The notes under the pieces were generated by a model that saw only the letters and a program-made list of their open reading frames with translations, ran no database searches and was not told the DNA's origin. The position numbers and the translations under genes are program-made. A DNA stretch of 64,000 nt, from assembly GCA_001695595.3 (NCBI GenBank), contig MBPM02000042.1, positions 62,001-126,000 of the forward strand, given 5' to 3'. The number at the start of each line of letters is the position of its first letter. Positions within the stretch are counted from its first letter, which is position 1. Below, piece after piece: positions 12,228 to 26,110 of the stretch. This DNA is from Plasmopara viticola (Eukaryota > Oomycota > Peronosporomycetes > Peronosporales > Peronosporaceae).

Positions 12228-13358
12228 TCGCTATTCTCTCCCACGAGTCCCAGAGGAGTCAGACGGCTTACGGCTTACAGAGCGGTTTTGGTTGTGAGAC
12301 CATCACTGCTGGAGTTGCCGCGAGGGAGAGGGGAGAGGTTAGAGTGATTGTCAGCGGCTGCGTCTGCCCTGTCTGCTACCGGCCGGTTTATAACTGGTGA
12401 CGCTCTTGTACAGAGAGATTATTTTACCCGATAGTAGCAATAAGAAGGCGACTAAGACCAAGTTTTGGGGCCGTGGTAAGACTCGTCCAGCTGGTTCTTA
12501 CGGGCTAAAGCGGAATTCGCAGTGGTCTTTTTCGACTTTGGCACAAAGTGATGACGATGCTTGAATTTGAATCAATTTCTGTTTCGCGAGCTTTTTTTTT
12601 TTTGCCACAGGGAAAGAGATTTGTCAATCTATGGCCGTGGCGTGCTAAAGCATTGGCGATGAGGATGGGAGACTGACTGGCAAATATGGCTTCGTGGAAT
12701 ATAATAAGCTCAAGACGATTATTGATACAAGCGACCGCAACACGGTTCATAGATTTGTCAATGCATACAACGATGCACTTATTGCGCTTTTTTTTTTGCT
12801 TTTATTGCATTCGTAGCGGTATGGAGTGGCAATTCGGTACAGTGTACTACTATGCACGTATCGATGTAAATGCACCGGGAGAAAAGCCAACCACTGTTTT
12901 GCAATGTCAATGTAGCAGCATTGGAATGACGTACGGTGAGTACTTTCATTGCTTGGGATGGCGTACCTGATAGAAATGACACATACCTAAAACGGCGTAT
13001 CGACTCATAGGCACGTCAGTCAAGCTGGTCGTGTTTGCACAATCTTCCTATCGGTCGATGACCATACAATCTGAAGTCTCTATCAGATCAAGCAACTTTA
13101 AAGGACTTAATCCATTCTCAAGTATGACTAATTTCAATCGTTTACCCAAACCGTTAAGCGGTCAGTACAAAGAGATTAGCTGTCTATACACTATCCCAGG
13201 AACATTCTTCAAAGGCATTAGCTACGGATAATTTCCGAACAGGTCGCTGGCTTCACGCCAGCAGCCCAGTGTCAACGCCATCGAAACAAGCACAGCCCCG
13301 ACGTTCCTTGTCTGCACACTCAGGAGATGGAACCGTCTGCTAGCTTTCCAGCGACATT
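12228..13358. other. Intergenic region with T-rich tracts
   Basis: The region contains the 5' flank of the ankyrin-FYVE gene and the 3' flank of the DCAF13/SOF1 gene. Homopolymer T tracts occur near 12592-12602 and 12788-12797. Frames here are short and overlap on both strands, with no motif I recognise, so no gene is called. Confidence 0.55.
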
Positions 13359-15270
13359 CTACTCCATTTCCTTGACAACGACTTTTTCTCGAATGTTTGT
13401 GTGCGGCACAGCGCCCTCCTTAGCATGGGCGCGACGGCTCGCCATCTTCTTCTGCTCACGGGCACTGGTCTCACGCTTGGCCTGAGTCGCCTTTTTAATG
13501 GCCCGAGGTACATGTCGGTGCCTACAAGAACAAATTGGTAAGCATCGCCAGAAAGACAAAATCATTCGATCAATATTATTGGGTGGACCAATATTTGCTC
13601 ATCGGCGTGAGCAACAACTATAGAAATAAGAAGTGGCAGATGCAAAAGCAAGCCACAATACGTACTTTGAAATTCGGTTAAGTTCGCGCATGTGCTGATA
13701 GCGCTCCTTTAATGACTCATTGTACTCCATCTTACGGCGCTCCTGTGGTGTAACCTGTATCAAAAAAAGAGGGAGGCAAGATGGGCCACGTCAGCAATTT
13801 CGGAGATACTCCGGTTGGGTAACTGATAACAAAACCATTTGGTACCTTCGAAAGTTTTTTGGAAGCATCAGCCTTCCAAATGCGAATATTTGTATCGTCA
13901 CTGCCAGATAACACAAAGTTCGAGTCGGCGCTGAACTTGACGGAAAAAATTCTGCATTGAACAATCACATCAGAGTAGATCACAACAAGTGTCAAGACGG
14001 CAGTTGCCGGGCAACACATTGTCCACCCTCGAGCTGTAACGGGGGGTTACAATACCGCCGCGACTGGTATACCGGTCAAAACAGTCTTAATGTGAATACG
14101 TACCGCTGCATACGTTGCGTGTGGTAAACTTCGCGGCTTTTAGCTGAGCGCACGTTGAAAATGCGAATAGTCCGGTCATACGAACCTGCCACGAATTCCC
14201 GACCTGTCGGAGAATACGCAACATCCATTCTGCCAGACGCAACTTCATCAGACAGAACAATATTGTACGATCAGGTATAAATGTACGCACACTGCCGACA
14301 CGTGGTCCTTATGTACTTTCATCGCACGATTCAATTTGCGCAAGTCAAACGTATACAAATTATGGTCTTCATTAGCCTGTCATCACGATTAGTCAAGTAA
14401 GAAAAATCCAAATAGCCCAAACCAATTAACTCAAAAAGTAGTACCACTGTGAAATTCATGGGCTCCATTGGATTCCATGCCAGCGCGTTCGACCGCATTT
14501 TCGTAACAACTTTACGCATTGATGATGCCATCCGGATATCGTACAGCGTAATGTTGCGGTCTGAGCCTGTCGACGCAAGCAGCGATGCCTCGGCTGGGTT
14601 GAAATGCACCGAATTAATCGAGTCTGCTCCCCATGCAAACTCATGTGTAGGTGTCGAACGAGATGGGTCCCACACTTGCACTTTGGATCCACAGGTGGCA
14701 AACATGTTTTCTGACCAGTGATGGTCGATGCCACTGCAACAAATCACGTCAGATTTCACAATACTACAGAGTCGAGTGACGTACGTACAGGAACGGTTCC
14801 TTGGACGTAAAAGTAGCCAATGCCATCGGAAGTTCGTCGTCCTCCTCTTTCACACATAGCGACCATTGTTTTACGGTCTTGTCTTCACTGCAAGAGTAAA
14901 AAGTATTGCCATCTGGAGCGACTGCCAACCCACGCACGAAGCCGCGGTGACCATACACGTTCCAGACGCATTTGCGTCGAGGCAAGTCCCATACACGCAC
15001 CTCACCATCCGCTGCGCCACTAACAAAAGCCACCAAGCTCATGGGGTTTGTTGCTAATGCCGTCACGCCGTCACAGTGGCCGTCGAGAGCTCCGACAAAT
15101 GGCTTGGCAAACATCCGCTCGAGCTTGACGGCGTTTAGCGCTCGAGTGTACTCACGAGGTCGCTCGAACGGGTGGAGCTTCGGATCATAATTGCGAAATA
15201 CTTTTAGTTTGTCCGATTGCACTTCTTGCGTAAAATTCTTCTCCACGCGAGAAATTGTCTTGACCTTCAT
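13359..15270 (-). CDS. DCAF13: DCAF13/SOF1 WD40 protein (U3 snoRNP, 18S rRNA processing)
   Basis: Seven exons on the minus strand: 15270-14789, 14733-14445, 14376-14291, 14229-14104, 13951-13846, 13754-13666 and 13521-13359. Phases are consistent throughout and the product is 446 residues, matching the family length. The start MKVKTISR is the family N-terminus; the frame is open 22 codons further up, but that is leader. WD40 blades include FVSGAADGEVRVWD, FYSCSEDKTVKQW, STGSDRNITLYD, NLYTFD, VAGSYDRTIRIF and LSGSDDTNIRIW. The basic tail (residues about 365-446) with RHVPRAIKK is the conserved Sof1 domain. Introns are 55-152 nt. Family knowledge: Sof1 is a nucleolar U3-associated factor needed for 40S maturation, and also a CUL4 substrate receptor. 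The first intron is placed with its CTGAC branch site, giving KEPFL-GIDHHW across the join. Confidence 0.9.
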
Positions 15271-18200
15271 GGCACGTACTTGGAGCTGTTCACTGGATGA
15301 CAATGAATGTCCGCAGGTGATTGGAGGAAAGATCATGGACTATTTTTTTATGACTTTTAATGTGGTAAGTCAAAAGAAAAAGGTCTTTTGCCAAATTTTA
15401 TACGATGACGTATACATTCTACCCAATTGTAATTTGAATACCGACGCGTACCTCATTTTGTAATGGGTGTCGCACATGCTCGTTGCAATTTGATCCAGTT
15501 GATGCCATTCTACCCAATCAGCCGAGAGCATGCGGCTTATCCACCGAGATGGAAAGGCTGATGCCTTTTTACCGCCTATAGTAATTCGACGAGATATAGA
15601 CTTTGTGACGAAAACTGAAACTCGCTCCATTTCAATACACAAATATTCGGCAAGGCTTGACAATCGACACTAGATGAAAATGTCGCGTTCATTTAAGGAT
15701 TGAGCAGCAAAATGCTGTCGCTGTACACTATATATTACGCATATCATTGGGTAGTGAATAATAATAATATCGATAGACTCGCACCTCAGTACGTGTCAGA
15801 TTTTATCAACGACCGCGACAAAGACCTTGTGATTTTCTCTAAGAAAGCTTTATTCAAATTCGTGTTTGAAATTGCTCCTGTGAGGTCTGCCTCAACGTTG
15901 CTTTGTTGTGATAGCGCTATCTGCCTGACAACAAGAACCATATCAATAGCAAGACCTAATACCGGTTTTGCACTTAGATGGGAGCTAAACTTTTACTTAC
16001 GTTTACCGAACAAACCTTCTGTGAAGTGGTTTACTACCCAGTATAGTACTTTTTGCTAGTTTGTAGTAAGGAGATCATGCACTGCTTTCCTGTTAGCTCC
16101 GTACTCGATGTACTAAACTTGTGTCGCACACTATGGCTGTACCGCGATTCAATGTGGAACACACTTGTTTCTTCCCACCACCTTTTGAAGCATACTAATT
16201 TCTAGCCAAACTTTCCTTTTAATTTTTATCATACATTGCCGCTGTGACTCTGATGATTCTCGAAAGCCTGTGCAATGCTTTTGAACGAACCGCAAGACCT
16301 TTTCAACTTTCCGACCTAAGTTAACCGATAGTCTTGTCCTTTACCGCCAAAAGTACGCGATGTTGTCTGGGGCATACAATGTACGATCGGAGTAGTATAG
16401 TATGAATGAGCTCGCTCGGCTAAAGACTCGTCGTCGACTGCCAGTCTTGCGACCTTAAGTTCACAACATCATGCTTCCGCAAAAATACTTCCGCAGCGCT
16501 CGTTAGGGATATTAAATCGATTATTGCTCGTAGCACCCGCGTCTCAATTGAAGCAGCGAGAAGGGATGTCTTGCCAAAAGTTCTGATTTCCATGTTTGTA
16601 GCGTCTACGGCGTCAAAAAGGAAATCTTGTTGAAGTGAGGCATCTTAATCGGAGAAAAAAAATCAAGAGTCGGCGATCCGTAACGCCAGCGACCTTGATC
16701 GTACAAACACTGTGTGCTGCAACTCTGAGATTCTCAGGCTAGGTCCAAACAGATCATTAGTCTTGAGCACGCAGTTGTGATACTCCTTGAGTACGTCACT
16801 CGACGCGCCTTCAACGAGACAGAGATCGTGGCTCTTTGTGCTTAAAGTTATATTCGAGCTTAATTGATGAGGCCGCATTTCGTAGCTATGTCTATGTCCC
16901 AACGCCAACGATCTAGCTTTCATCTGACCCGGTCTATAACATGGCTCGAAAAAGCCAACATCGTTTTTGCTTTTTTTAGAATCCTTATCCTCGGTTATAA
17001 AATTTATTAGCGCACTGATTAACGAATGCACCTTAGTATTAGAGACGGCAGCGCCTACATAGTTTAGTACCGAATCTCTGATGTTTAGATTTGTTGTGAT
17101 AATTTTCATTTTACAGCAAGAGTATTGCCTTTGTACATTCTCGATTTTAATTAAATTGTTGCATACGAATTTCAAGGCGCAAAGTGTCTCTGAGAGGAGG
17201 TGTTAAAATTTCTCATCAGCAAGTCGCGTGGATATTCTTCCCCTTTACATGCAGAGCCACGATGCGGTAATGCTAACAGAACGCAAGAAATTATAAAATT
17301 CACAGGGCGTGCAGCCTGTTGCGGCATGAGCGATATTAGTCAAATTAATCTCAACATAAGAAAGCATGCTATTCCACCGCCTTGATATATACCTGCGCAC
17401 ACACTACTCAACACGGCTTCAATGACGCGCTTAAGTCGCCCGGTTTGATTATGCGGACGGTCCGCTGTATACATGTCTAATCTGGCTCTAACCATCTCGA
17501 AAGCATTTGATCAAACAAAGTTCGTAAAGCGATAGTTCCGAGGCACTTCACTCTGAAGGTACATGCTGTCTAAAGACACGGTCAAGAAACCGCGCTGCTA
17601 TCCGACAATATCTCCCGTGCCTAACAAAGCCGCAAAGTGTAATATTATGCTAGCAAAGACCACTATAAGCTTTTTTCGTGGGCCAAATACAAACCCGACT
17701 ACTGAAATACTATCAGCGAACTTGCCAACGATGCGACCGCACGCCTTTATGGTTGAATCCGCTAGCACACTTCAGATGTGTGCAAACCCACTAACACGCC
17801 TTGCGCCACCAATAAGGACTGCTTAAGCTAGAAATCCTCTCCTGATCTAGTGCTGTCAAGGGATGTTTCGTGAGCCTTATAGAAATACTCCTCACCATAC
17901 GATATTACTACAAGAATTGATCCTCCTGGTCACCCCCCCTTGGGTGCTATTGGATAGCATGTAGTCTTGGACTTAATCGCGCGAGAAAGCCTTTGTCTGA
18001 GCAGGTTTACGCTCATGTCGTCTCGCGCGTACACGTCACAAACGAAGCCGACACGGAGCTGTGACATGAGCTAGCTCAAAGTCGGGATTACACGGTAACG
18101 CGACCGCCGAAATATTAAAAATGGGATATAACTAAGACATTCCTTATGCGGAGAGCACTATGTTTTTGAGTGAGAAAATTCTTGGCAGCTTGAGGCTGCC

Positions 18201-21200
18201 AATCCTTTAGCGCGACCGATTAATCTCACCTCTCGGCTCTATTCGCAGAAATTTGAGCGGATATGGAAATCTGACCGTCACAGACAACACTAACAGGTTG
18301 TTTAGGATTTGGCACCGCCAGGATATGGCCTGGAATATGACTTTCTTAAGTTTACAAACGTCCCTTGAAATGAATTTTACAAACCTATTCTGTGCCTTTC
18401 TTGAGAAGGTCATACAGTGACCAATTCCCTTCTGTGCAATTTGCACTATACTTACGCTTATATGATTGGCAAGGCCAAACCACTTTCTTGGATGCCTTTG
18501 GTTAGATTGTACCAGTCATTCCATAATAATTTTGACCTAAGTGCGGGATCCGATGTGTTACGTCACCAGACGACTAAAATTCGTCGCAGGCTTGCTCGAG
18601 AGTTCTCGAAGCATGCCTACTAAGGGGGATGAAATATCTGTTTACCAAGTTGAATGTGCTGTACATTCCGCACGCAATTTTGTTTAACATTTTCCAAGGG
18701 TTTGGAGTGTATGCCAGTTCAGCGGTAGCTTTTGACTTACTATAAGCGTGGACAATACCTTAGATTTCTGACGCAGAATCATAGAAGGACTATATCCTTC
18801 GAACTTATTCCACCATGTTTTGCACAAAAGAATGCGTCAGCGCCGCATTTAAGGCTACTACAACATCACCGTGTCCCATAGTATTTGGCTTTCAAAACCA
18901 AGTTAGAGTCATGACGTGCACGATTACGTCAAAGATAGTCTCAAGCAAGCACGTTAAGGTATTCCTTATCGAAGAATTTGGCAGATCCCATAGGAATAAG
19001 AGTCCATCCTTGCATTATGTCTCACCATAATGACATTTAAAACTTTTTCACTGATAGATTAAGAAGCTGATCTCTGCTTTACTTCGTACAACCACTACTA
19101 TAGCGGGCCTGATTATCTTTTTATACTTTGCCACATATACCTTGCCTTCCTCGGTAGAGTAAAATTAAAGAATAGTGTAAGAACCAGCTTGCCTCCAACC
19201 GCCGTTAATAGCGATAATAAGCCAAGCGCTTTTGTAATCAATTGTCATGCCTTCTTTAGACTTTTTCTGTTAAAGATGAGAACTGTTGCCGTCTTCTTTC
19301 GAAGAGATAACGGTTCGGCAGAGACGCTCTGATTTGTATTTGCGTCGACACGACCATGCATTAGAGCACCGAGTCTACATTAACGTTTATTTGCTCAGCA
19401 AAGCCCCTGCTCGGAGAAATCTGTACCGCTCTACATGCATCAGATAGGTATCAATATAGATGTCTCCATCTCGGATCACATCTGTTATGCCGAATATACA
19501 GCAAACTCTGTTCACGACAAGCATTGTTCAATCTGTTACGCGCCACTCATCCCTTTGTCTGGGCATTGCCTACACCGACTGAATAGTTATGACGATAAAT
19601 GCTATGTTCTTACGTGCCACTCCACGCGCAGTGAGATAAATGCGCCCATTATGCCTTGGCTTCAACTCGATATGTCACTTATGCTATAAAGGAATTACTG
19701 CTTCCATAATATTGCTCTATGCTTCACGTGCTTCTCTACACTCCAGACCCTCGTCGTCGTCGATATTAGCGTCTATTCCAACATTTTAATGTGTAGCACG
19801 TTGTTCAACTCGGGTCAATGCCCGCACCAATAGCAGTTTTGCTTCCTAGCAGGAATGAAGTCACGCCTTGCCGAAAGTCTGCGAGGATCAAAGCGGCAGA
19901 AATCAAGGCATTTGACTTCGAATCAACGCAGGGTTTGTGATACTCCACCTCATACAGTTTATGGGCTATAACAGTTCTACATTTACCACAACTATATAAA
20001 CAAATCGTCGTCTGAAGCGTCAATACGTCTTGAATGCCGCGGCATACAAGACGACTATTTGGTCATGGAATTTAGGCATTCTAAGCCTTGTTGCAAGGCT
20101 AACCCAGCCGCAAATGGCAGGTTATACTACCGACAAAGCCTTAACGGATGCCCAAATGCTAGCCAAAAGCCCGAAGATCTACCGTTTCTTCACCAGCATA
20201 GCTCAGATTTATGGAAGCCGGGACATCTGATGGTCCCGGATCCCTTAAGCCCCTCGCTATCTCTAGCGCCACAAAAAAAGTTTAAGCGCAGTCCGTCCAT
20301 AAACACGATGGTGATTATTTCCACTGAGTGAACGTGTCTGGATATGCCGCTCATCCCCTATGATTCGGAATGGCCGGAGCTGCCTATCTTTGCTTTAGCA
20401 TGCTGTCAATTTGAAAGTCTAAATGCTTAAAGCGAGTGGCTTTAATTTAAGTGGAAGACATTGGCGTTAATGACACAGACGGCTCCGTCATTTTTGTCGA
20501 AGATGCTCCGACAGAGCTTCCTATAGCTGAAAAGTCCTCCATACGCGCATTGATCGCGGCAGATCATTGTGCATTAATGTTTAGTTAGCCTTAGCTCTAT
20601 CTTGTCTATCTTGCATGCCTTTAGGCAAGCGAGAGCAGTACATTAACATCACAAATACAAACACTTAATCACTCGTCTATAAAATGGTTATGAGTGCTAC
20701 CAGGCTCAGTAGCGAAGCGTATGTTCAGGTGTCTGACTTTTGCTCTGTGATAGGACCAGTATGAATTATCTGTTTGACTTAATATGTTGGAAGTTTAAGA
20801 ACTAGAGACTAGATTGCACACTTACGCTTTTCAACATAAGCTGGACTTAATTTGGTTTTATTGTCAAGAAACCGTGCGTGCTACATTTCTACAATTACTA
20901 CCTACCACAGAAATTTTACTAATGTGCAATAAACAGTCAGTGGTCAATATGCCATGTACTCCTCATCACGTAGCTCCTACGTAAAGCAAATCGACTTGAG
21001 TCGCGCAATATGGTTGTACCATTAACAAGTGCGATAGACTCACTGAATTTATACAACTTTGTAATTGTGATAAAGTGGCTTTTGACCAAGATGACGGATT
21101 CATCCAATGAAGTCTTAAGCTGGCAGATATCTTCCGAATACCGGTAGCTGATAGCGTTTTACCTCGTCTTCTCTCCCGAATGTATTGATAAGTTGATTTG

Positions 21201-21299
21201 ATGAAATACTGTGGTCCACATGTCAGCTAATATCTACACTCTAACTTAGTACTAAAAAAAACACGTCACTCTCAGTCGTAGTAGTTGGCATCCTTGATC

Positions 21300-21345
21300 G
21301 TGGACAGCGCAGAGTTATTTCTTGTCCTTGACATACCCGAGGGTG
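21300..21345 (+). repeat. Fragment of a Ty3/gypsy protease-like repeat
   Basis: The run TTTCTTGTCCTTGACATAC here is identical to one at about 32807-32825. After it the copy here skips about 15 bases and resumes with CCGAGGGT, as in the other copy. The upstream flank (GACAGC, GAGT) also matches. The better preserved copy encodes FLVLDIHEYSLTEGMPWLSQ, which resembles the retroviral-type protease of Ty3/gypsy elements, so this is a shorter relic of the same repeat family. Confidence 0.6.
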
Positions 21346-23182
21346 TATTAATTATAGATTTGTTGTTCTTTGGAAATACGAGCCTCGAAATTATAGGCGA
21401 CTCGAGGTTATAGGTGGCACACAACCAAGAACTTCGATGAGTCATAGTATTACGATGTTATGTCTACGAGTCCTTCAAAGAAAGTCTGCAGCTCCGCGCA
21501 CAAATTCATCATGTTTTCTCGAATGAAGACGTGACACTTTTCCCATTTTTAGCGATTAAAAAGCGTCGCTGATAGCACCGGTTGCCAGATACGCTAGAAA
21601 AAGTAGCGCTAAATGCGAGTAAGATAGCTTCGCGGATGGGCTATTTAATGAGATTTATAAACTCCTTTAAACTAGTTGAATACTTTCGCAAGGTTCAACG
21701 GATAATACAGCTTTACAGGTAGCAACGTTGTTCCAGCAAAGCCTCCACAAAAACCGAGCGGAGATAGTATACTACATCGATCACTCAGTGTCACGAGCGA
21801 CCCTGTGGCTGACGAAGAAAATTTTTCCGCAGGATGTGCACCTGCCATAGCACAACAATCAGTCAATATGACAACCATCTTTCTTATTCACGGAATTATT
21901 GTCATACGTTGTGTTCCGGCAGGTGTCTTTGAATTAGAGGAACTGCCATATGTTTGAGCAGCCAAACTAAGAGGAGCTCCGAAATCCTGAGCTCATCGCG
22001 GAGTCAAAAACAATATCTGAGAGGTAGTTTTTCTTTCATAAAGAACCCTACATAACCAAGCCACAACAAAGTATATAATCACTCTTTTCGGAATTTAATT
22101 CGAAAATAACATTTTTCGAGGATGTACATAAACTTTTTGCCTTGGACGAAAATATTCAAATTGGCTTTATAGGCAGTAAACGCTGTGTTTAGACCGAAAG
22201 ATCCTAAAATTCTTAATCATACGGTATTCCTTTTTCAAAAAGCACTTTTTTTCTTATAGTGTGGTTTTTAAAGGCCAACCATATAAGTAATTACCGGATA
22301 GGGGCGTCAAGCACGAGATTGAGGCATGAGTACTGTTTCACTCATCATTGATCACTAAAACAAACGCAATGTGAGCTCATTAATATCTTTTTTGGAGATA
22401 ACGCAATATATATGAAAGCGTGCAGATAACTAACTGCCAACTTTCGCGTTTGGATTGGCTTTAGCGATCAAGCCGTGGCTTCTTTGACAACCCGTAATTT
22501 CCAAAGTTTCTATAAAGAGGTAGAATCCTTTGGACATACAACTAGTAATCTTTCTAGTCGGATTTGCTTTCACGCGTCGCAGTGCGAGGTGTCAAGAAGC
22601 GCATTTTTATGTTAGTTCCAGACTTGTCCGAATGCTAAACAGCGCGCTTCGACTAGACTTGGCCTTTTTCTTTTATGGCCAATGTGGTGGCGTTTAGGCC
22701 CTATCAGTCGCCATATGGGTACCCAAATTCCCTGTTAACCCGAGGTTGAGGGCAGGACAATGTTTTAGGAGATACTGCAACTCAGGCTAGGAGTTCCTAA
22801 TTTCCGAACAAATCTTAACACAAACCAGGATGCTTCGACATTATCGAAGGTCGCCGTCTCATGCCATTACAAACAGTGAAAGGTCTCGTACAACAACTAA
22901 TTAATTCGGGTCTCTAGTAATAATTTGTTTTGGTGACAGAGATTTCGGTTTCGAGCAATACTTATCACCTTTCATTACCATAATTGAAATGCTTGTCGAG
23001 TCGTTTTCTTATTTCTGAGCGGATGGAATCACACCTTTTGTCCTGCTGATCTCAATCGGCTTTGTTTATGTAACATTCCGAAGTGCATCCGTAAGAAAAC
23101 GGTCTTCCGTTTGACTTTTGTATGAACTTTTTTGAGCCTCTATTCAACTCATTCCTGAAGTTTTTGCGCTAATCTGAGTCAG

Positions 23183-23950
23183 TTAAGCTCTAGGGTGCCG
23201 CAACCCATGTGTATAGCAAGGCGTTTTGACCGTTGATGAGAGTTTTACATTTTCAAATGCAAACCTTGCCTTTAAAAGCTTATCGGTCCACGAGTGTGAA
23301 TTCTCATTGGCCGTACTGTTCAGTGTATCCTCTAGCATACAAATGACCCTCTCCACCTGACTATCTGGATCCATACGGACTATTGCGAATACCAGCTAAC
23401 GCACTTTTGATTGATGGAATAGCAATTGCCAGAACGCAGCTTTAAAATGCGTTTTCGACACCATCGTGTCTGAAAGGACATAGCATTAAAATTCCGTATA
23501 CTAGATACTTACTCTGTTTCCCCCAGTAATACTAGCTAAAACAGGTGCCAATTGCACACCATCTCGCTTATAAAGCACACGAACACAACTTTGCCCGAAT
23601 TACCATCAATTTTCGGTGTGCTATAAACAAAGTCAAGGCTTACGGACTTCCGGAAGTACCCCGGTTCTGGCACGTGTAGGCCGCGGTTTTGACCCTCTGG
23701 CACATCTCACACACTGTATCTTCCGCGCGCACTTGTGGGGCCATTTAAACCCGAGACAACAATATTCTCTTTGCTTTGATAAAAAGTCGTGTATCTTCAA
23801 ACGTCTATCGTACTTTGAATCTACGCTACTCGAAATAATGTTTGAAGCTAAATTTTGCCGGATCCAGCCTATTGTGGAGTGGGCTATCAACTTAGTCATA
23901 GCGATGCGAATTCGAACGCTGTCATGGTCTTTTGGCCTAGGCACCTTTGC
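23183..23950 (-). mobile_element. Ty3/gypsy integrase relic
   Basis: Read on the minus strand, with frame changes, this shows integrase pieces in the expected order. First comes an H2C2-like segment (about 23800-23690; FKWPHKCARK, CVRCARG). Next is a core start (KIDGNSGKVVFVCFISEMV, about 23610-23560), then FWQLLF (about 23437-23420). Last is the C-terminal core QVERVICMLEDTLNS (23356-23312), ending in ARFAFENVK and HGLRHPRA. These match the order H2C2, DGN..VVFVD, FW..LF, QTERV.R.LED, WxxxLxxAEFA, PFYxxxGxxPR of gypsy integrases. Several in-frame stops and at least two frameshifts, plus a core that is too short, show it is dead. No LTRs were located. Confidence 0.75.
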
Positions 23951-25839
23951 CTACAATAGTTAGAGCTTTAAGGTGACTTTTTTCAAGCAACTGACGGATT
24001 TATATGTCAATTCAACTTTCAACCTTTCTTGTATAAGCCAACTTATTGTCTAGCCGGTCTTGGTAAGCGAGAATTTGCTATCGCAATTTCAACAGGGACT
24101 TTATGTATTCTGTCAAAAGACCTCAATATGCATACTGATACAAATGTCTGTCATGTATAAGAAGCCACCATTCTTTAATACTCCTTTTACCAGTAAGTCG
24201 TAATGCATCTTTGCTCACTAAACCTGAAGTACTTCCAATAGGATGTACTCACCACTCTTTGGCATTTCTATAAAGCGTCGGTTCGGTAACAACGATCACC
24301 GATCAATCGGCGACCAGAGTCGCATCTGCACCAAAAATGACTGCTGTGTTTTGGCTAGGCTTGCACATTAACGGTGGGCTAAGAGTCATTTGCCCAAAAT
24401 AAGCTTCGTTTTTAGGCATTATGAAAAGTAGCGCTGCAGGCGCTCCGCCAAGCATCTGTCTTTTGTCCTTTAAGGCTGCGAAGATGCCTTTAGCCAAGCC
24501 TTACCATATTTATTAGCTTCATCGTGTAAAGAAAAGATCCCAAGATGTTACACTGATTCGACCATACGAAAATTTACATCTGTATAGGCAGGTAAGCTCG
24601 TGGCAGTTTCCAAGAAAAAATTCTGGATTCGAAATACCCTCGTTGTTCACATTACCGGCACAGTAGACAGGAAAAACCGCCTCAGTGAGCTATGGGCTTT
24701 GTGAATCGCCCAACAACGGATACTAGCACATGTCGCCGTCTTGCAAGACCTTTATTCGCTGTCTGTACAGCCTAGACAACGAAGAAGAGAAGAACCTTCT
24801 AAATGAATATTACTCGGCTGATTAAGGACATGGCTTTGAGCAGCATGTTCGTCGGGTTTGCGCATCAAAAAACACTCCGGAGGCTACTATCTGTGTGGTG
24901 TGTGCGGAAGACTTGAACAAAAATAAAGCTCAGTATCGTATCAGACCCCCATTGCTTGGCACTTTTATAAGCCTGAAGCCACGGGTTGTTTTATAGGTAA
25001 TTTGTGGTGCTGCTACCACGATTTGATCAAAACATATAATGATTTCTAGCAGTTCCACAATCCATTAAGTGATTTTTTATTTTCATAAGCTATGAGTACA
25101 AATTGCTTACTTCGTGAACTGAGTTTAAAGACGTTTGAGCTTCTGCATAATGCCAGGTGAAAAATTTAGCTTCGAGAGCGGGTAAACTATGCATTAACGT
25201 GCCGCCTACCGATTGCAACTTTCTTACGAAGCGTCATATCTTATTAATTTTAGATCGCAACGACGACCAGGCAATCTTGGTGATCCTTGCTCTTCCACTT
25301 TAAAAAGTAACAACATTTGCACGGACAAATCTTCACGCTTCAAATTGCTTTTGAAGGGCCAAACACTGAGTGACGACTGCTTCATGCTCACAAAAGGCGA
25401 AGCATTTGCAGCGGTACCTGCACAAAGTTTACCCATAAAAAGACTTATTGCCTAGTAGCATGTTCGGGTGCACGTTAAATGGCGCAACTTTATCGTAGCT
25501 AAATATATACCACTTAATTAATATGGAGGATAACGCATTTGTTTTGATAAGTATGATTTTTGCTAATATATACTCTGACACTAGAACCGCCCATTTAGTT
25601 ATACAAGTATTTATGGACCAACAAACATTTTGCAAACATTGAAAAATGTGTCTGCGGCAAAAGAGATAAACCTTCTCGGCTGCTTTGTGGGCAGCCATGT
25701 TATTACCTCATGACCTGAATGTGAAAACCGTTTTGGTCCGACCTATTCCACCTCATCAGTAGAGTTGATGTTTTGTACAAGATTAGTGCTTGCTATGGGG
25801 GTTCGCAAGCCTTTAATCGATGTGATACTGGGTGAGACT

Positions 25840-26110
25840 ACGTAGATGGAATCAAGGAAAGCATTTAATGGGTATCTAGTCCAGCTCTGTCAGACAAGAC
25901 AAAGCCATTTGACGTCGCTTGCGATGCTTCCGAATACGCCATCGGTTGCGCGCTCCTGCAACTTGAGAACTGTCATGTGCTGAATATCCCGCTTCGATCT
26001 GAGGTAGCAAAGGACTACTAAACAGAACTATTGTTTTATTACAAAATTCAGACTTGCACTGGTGAGCACCAAGGTTTCGAGCTCTGTGTAATGTATTTAG
26101 ACCGTACTGT
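25840..26110 (+). mobile_element. Ty3/gypsy reverse transcriptase/RNase H relic
   Basis: In the plus direction GIKESI, then SSPALSDKTKPF and DVACDASEYAIGCALLQ (about 25911-25961) can be read. This is the junction of reverse transcriptase and RNase H in Ty3/gypsy polyproteins, including the catalytic D of VCDAS. Beyond it the frame breaks repeatedly. Orientation is opposite to the integrase relic 2 kb away, so the two come from different insertions or an inverted one. No LTRs were located. Confidence 0.7.

Noticed and set aside
14764..14788. 25-nt intron at the first DCAF13 junction
   Set aside because: It would keep IVKSDVICCSGIDHH-like residues, but 25 nt is too short and lacks a branch site; the 55-nt intron has CTGAC at the right distance and retains GIDHHW.
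16663..17175. 170-codon minus-strand frame
   Set aside because: No motif, no signal peptide and no neighbouring gene; it lies in transposon debris. Chance or relic is the likelier explanation.
17563..17826. Hydrophobic antisense reading (minus) resembling a transporter segment
   Set aside because: The hydrophobic blocks are cut by stops and too short to assign; it may be a relic but no family could be supported.
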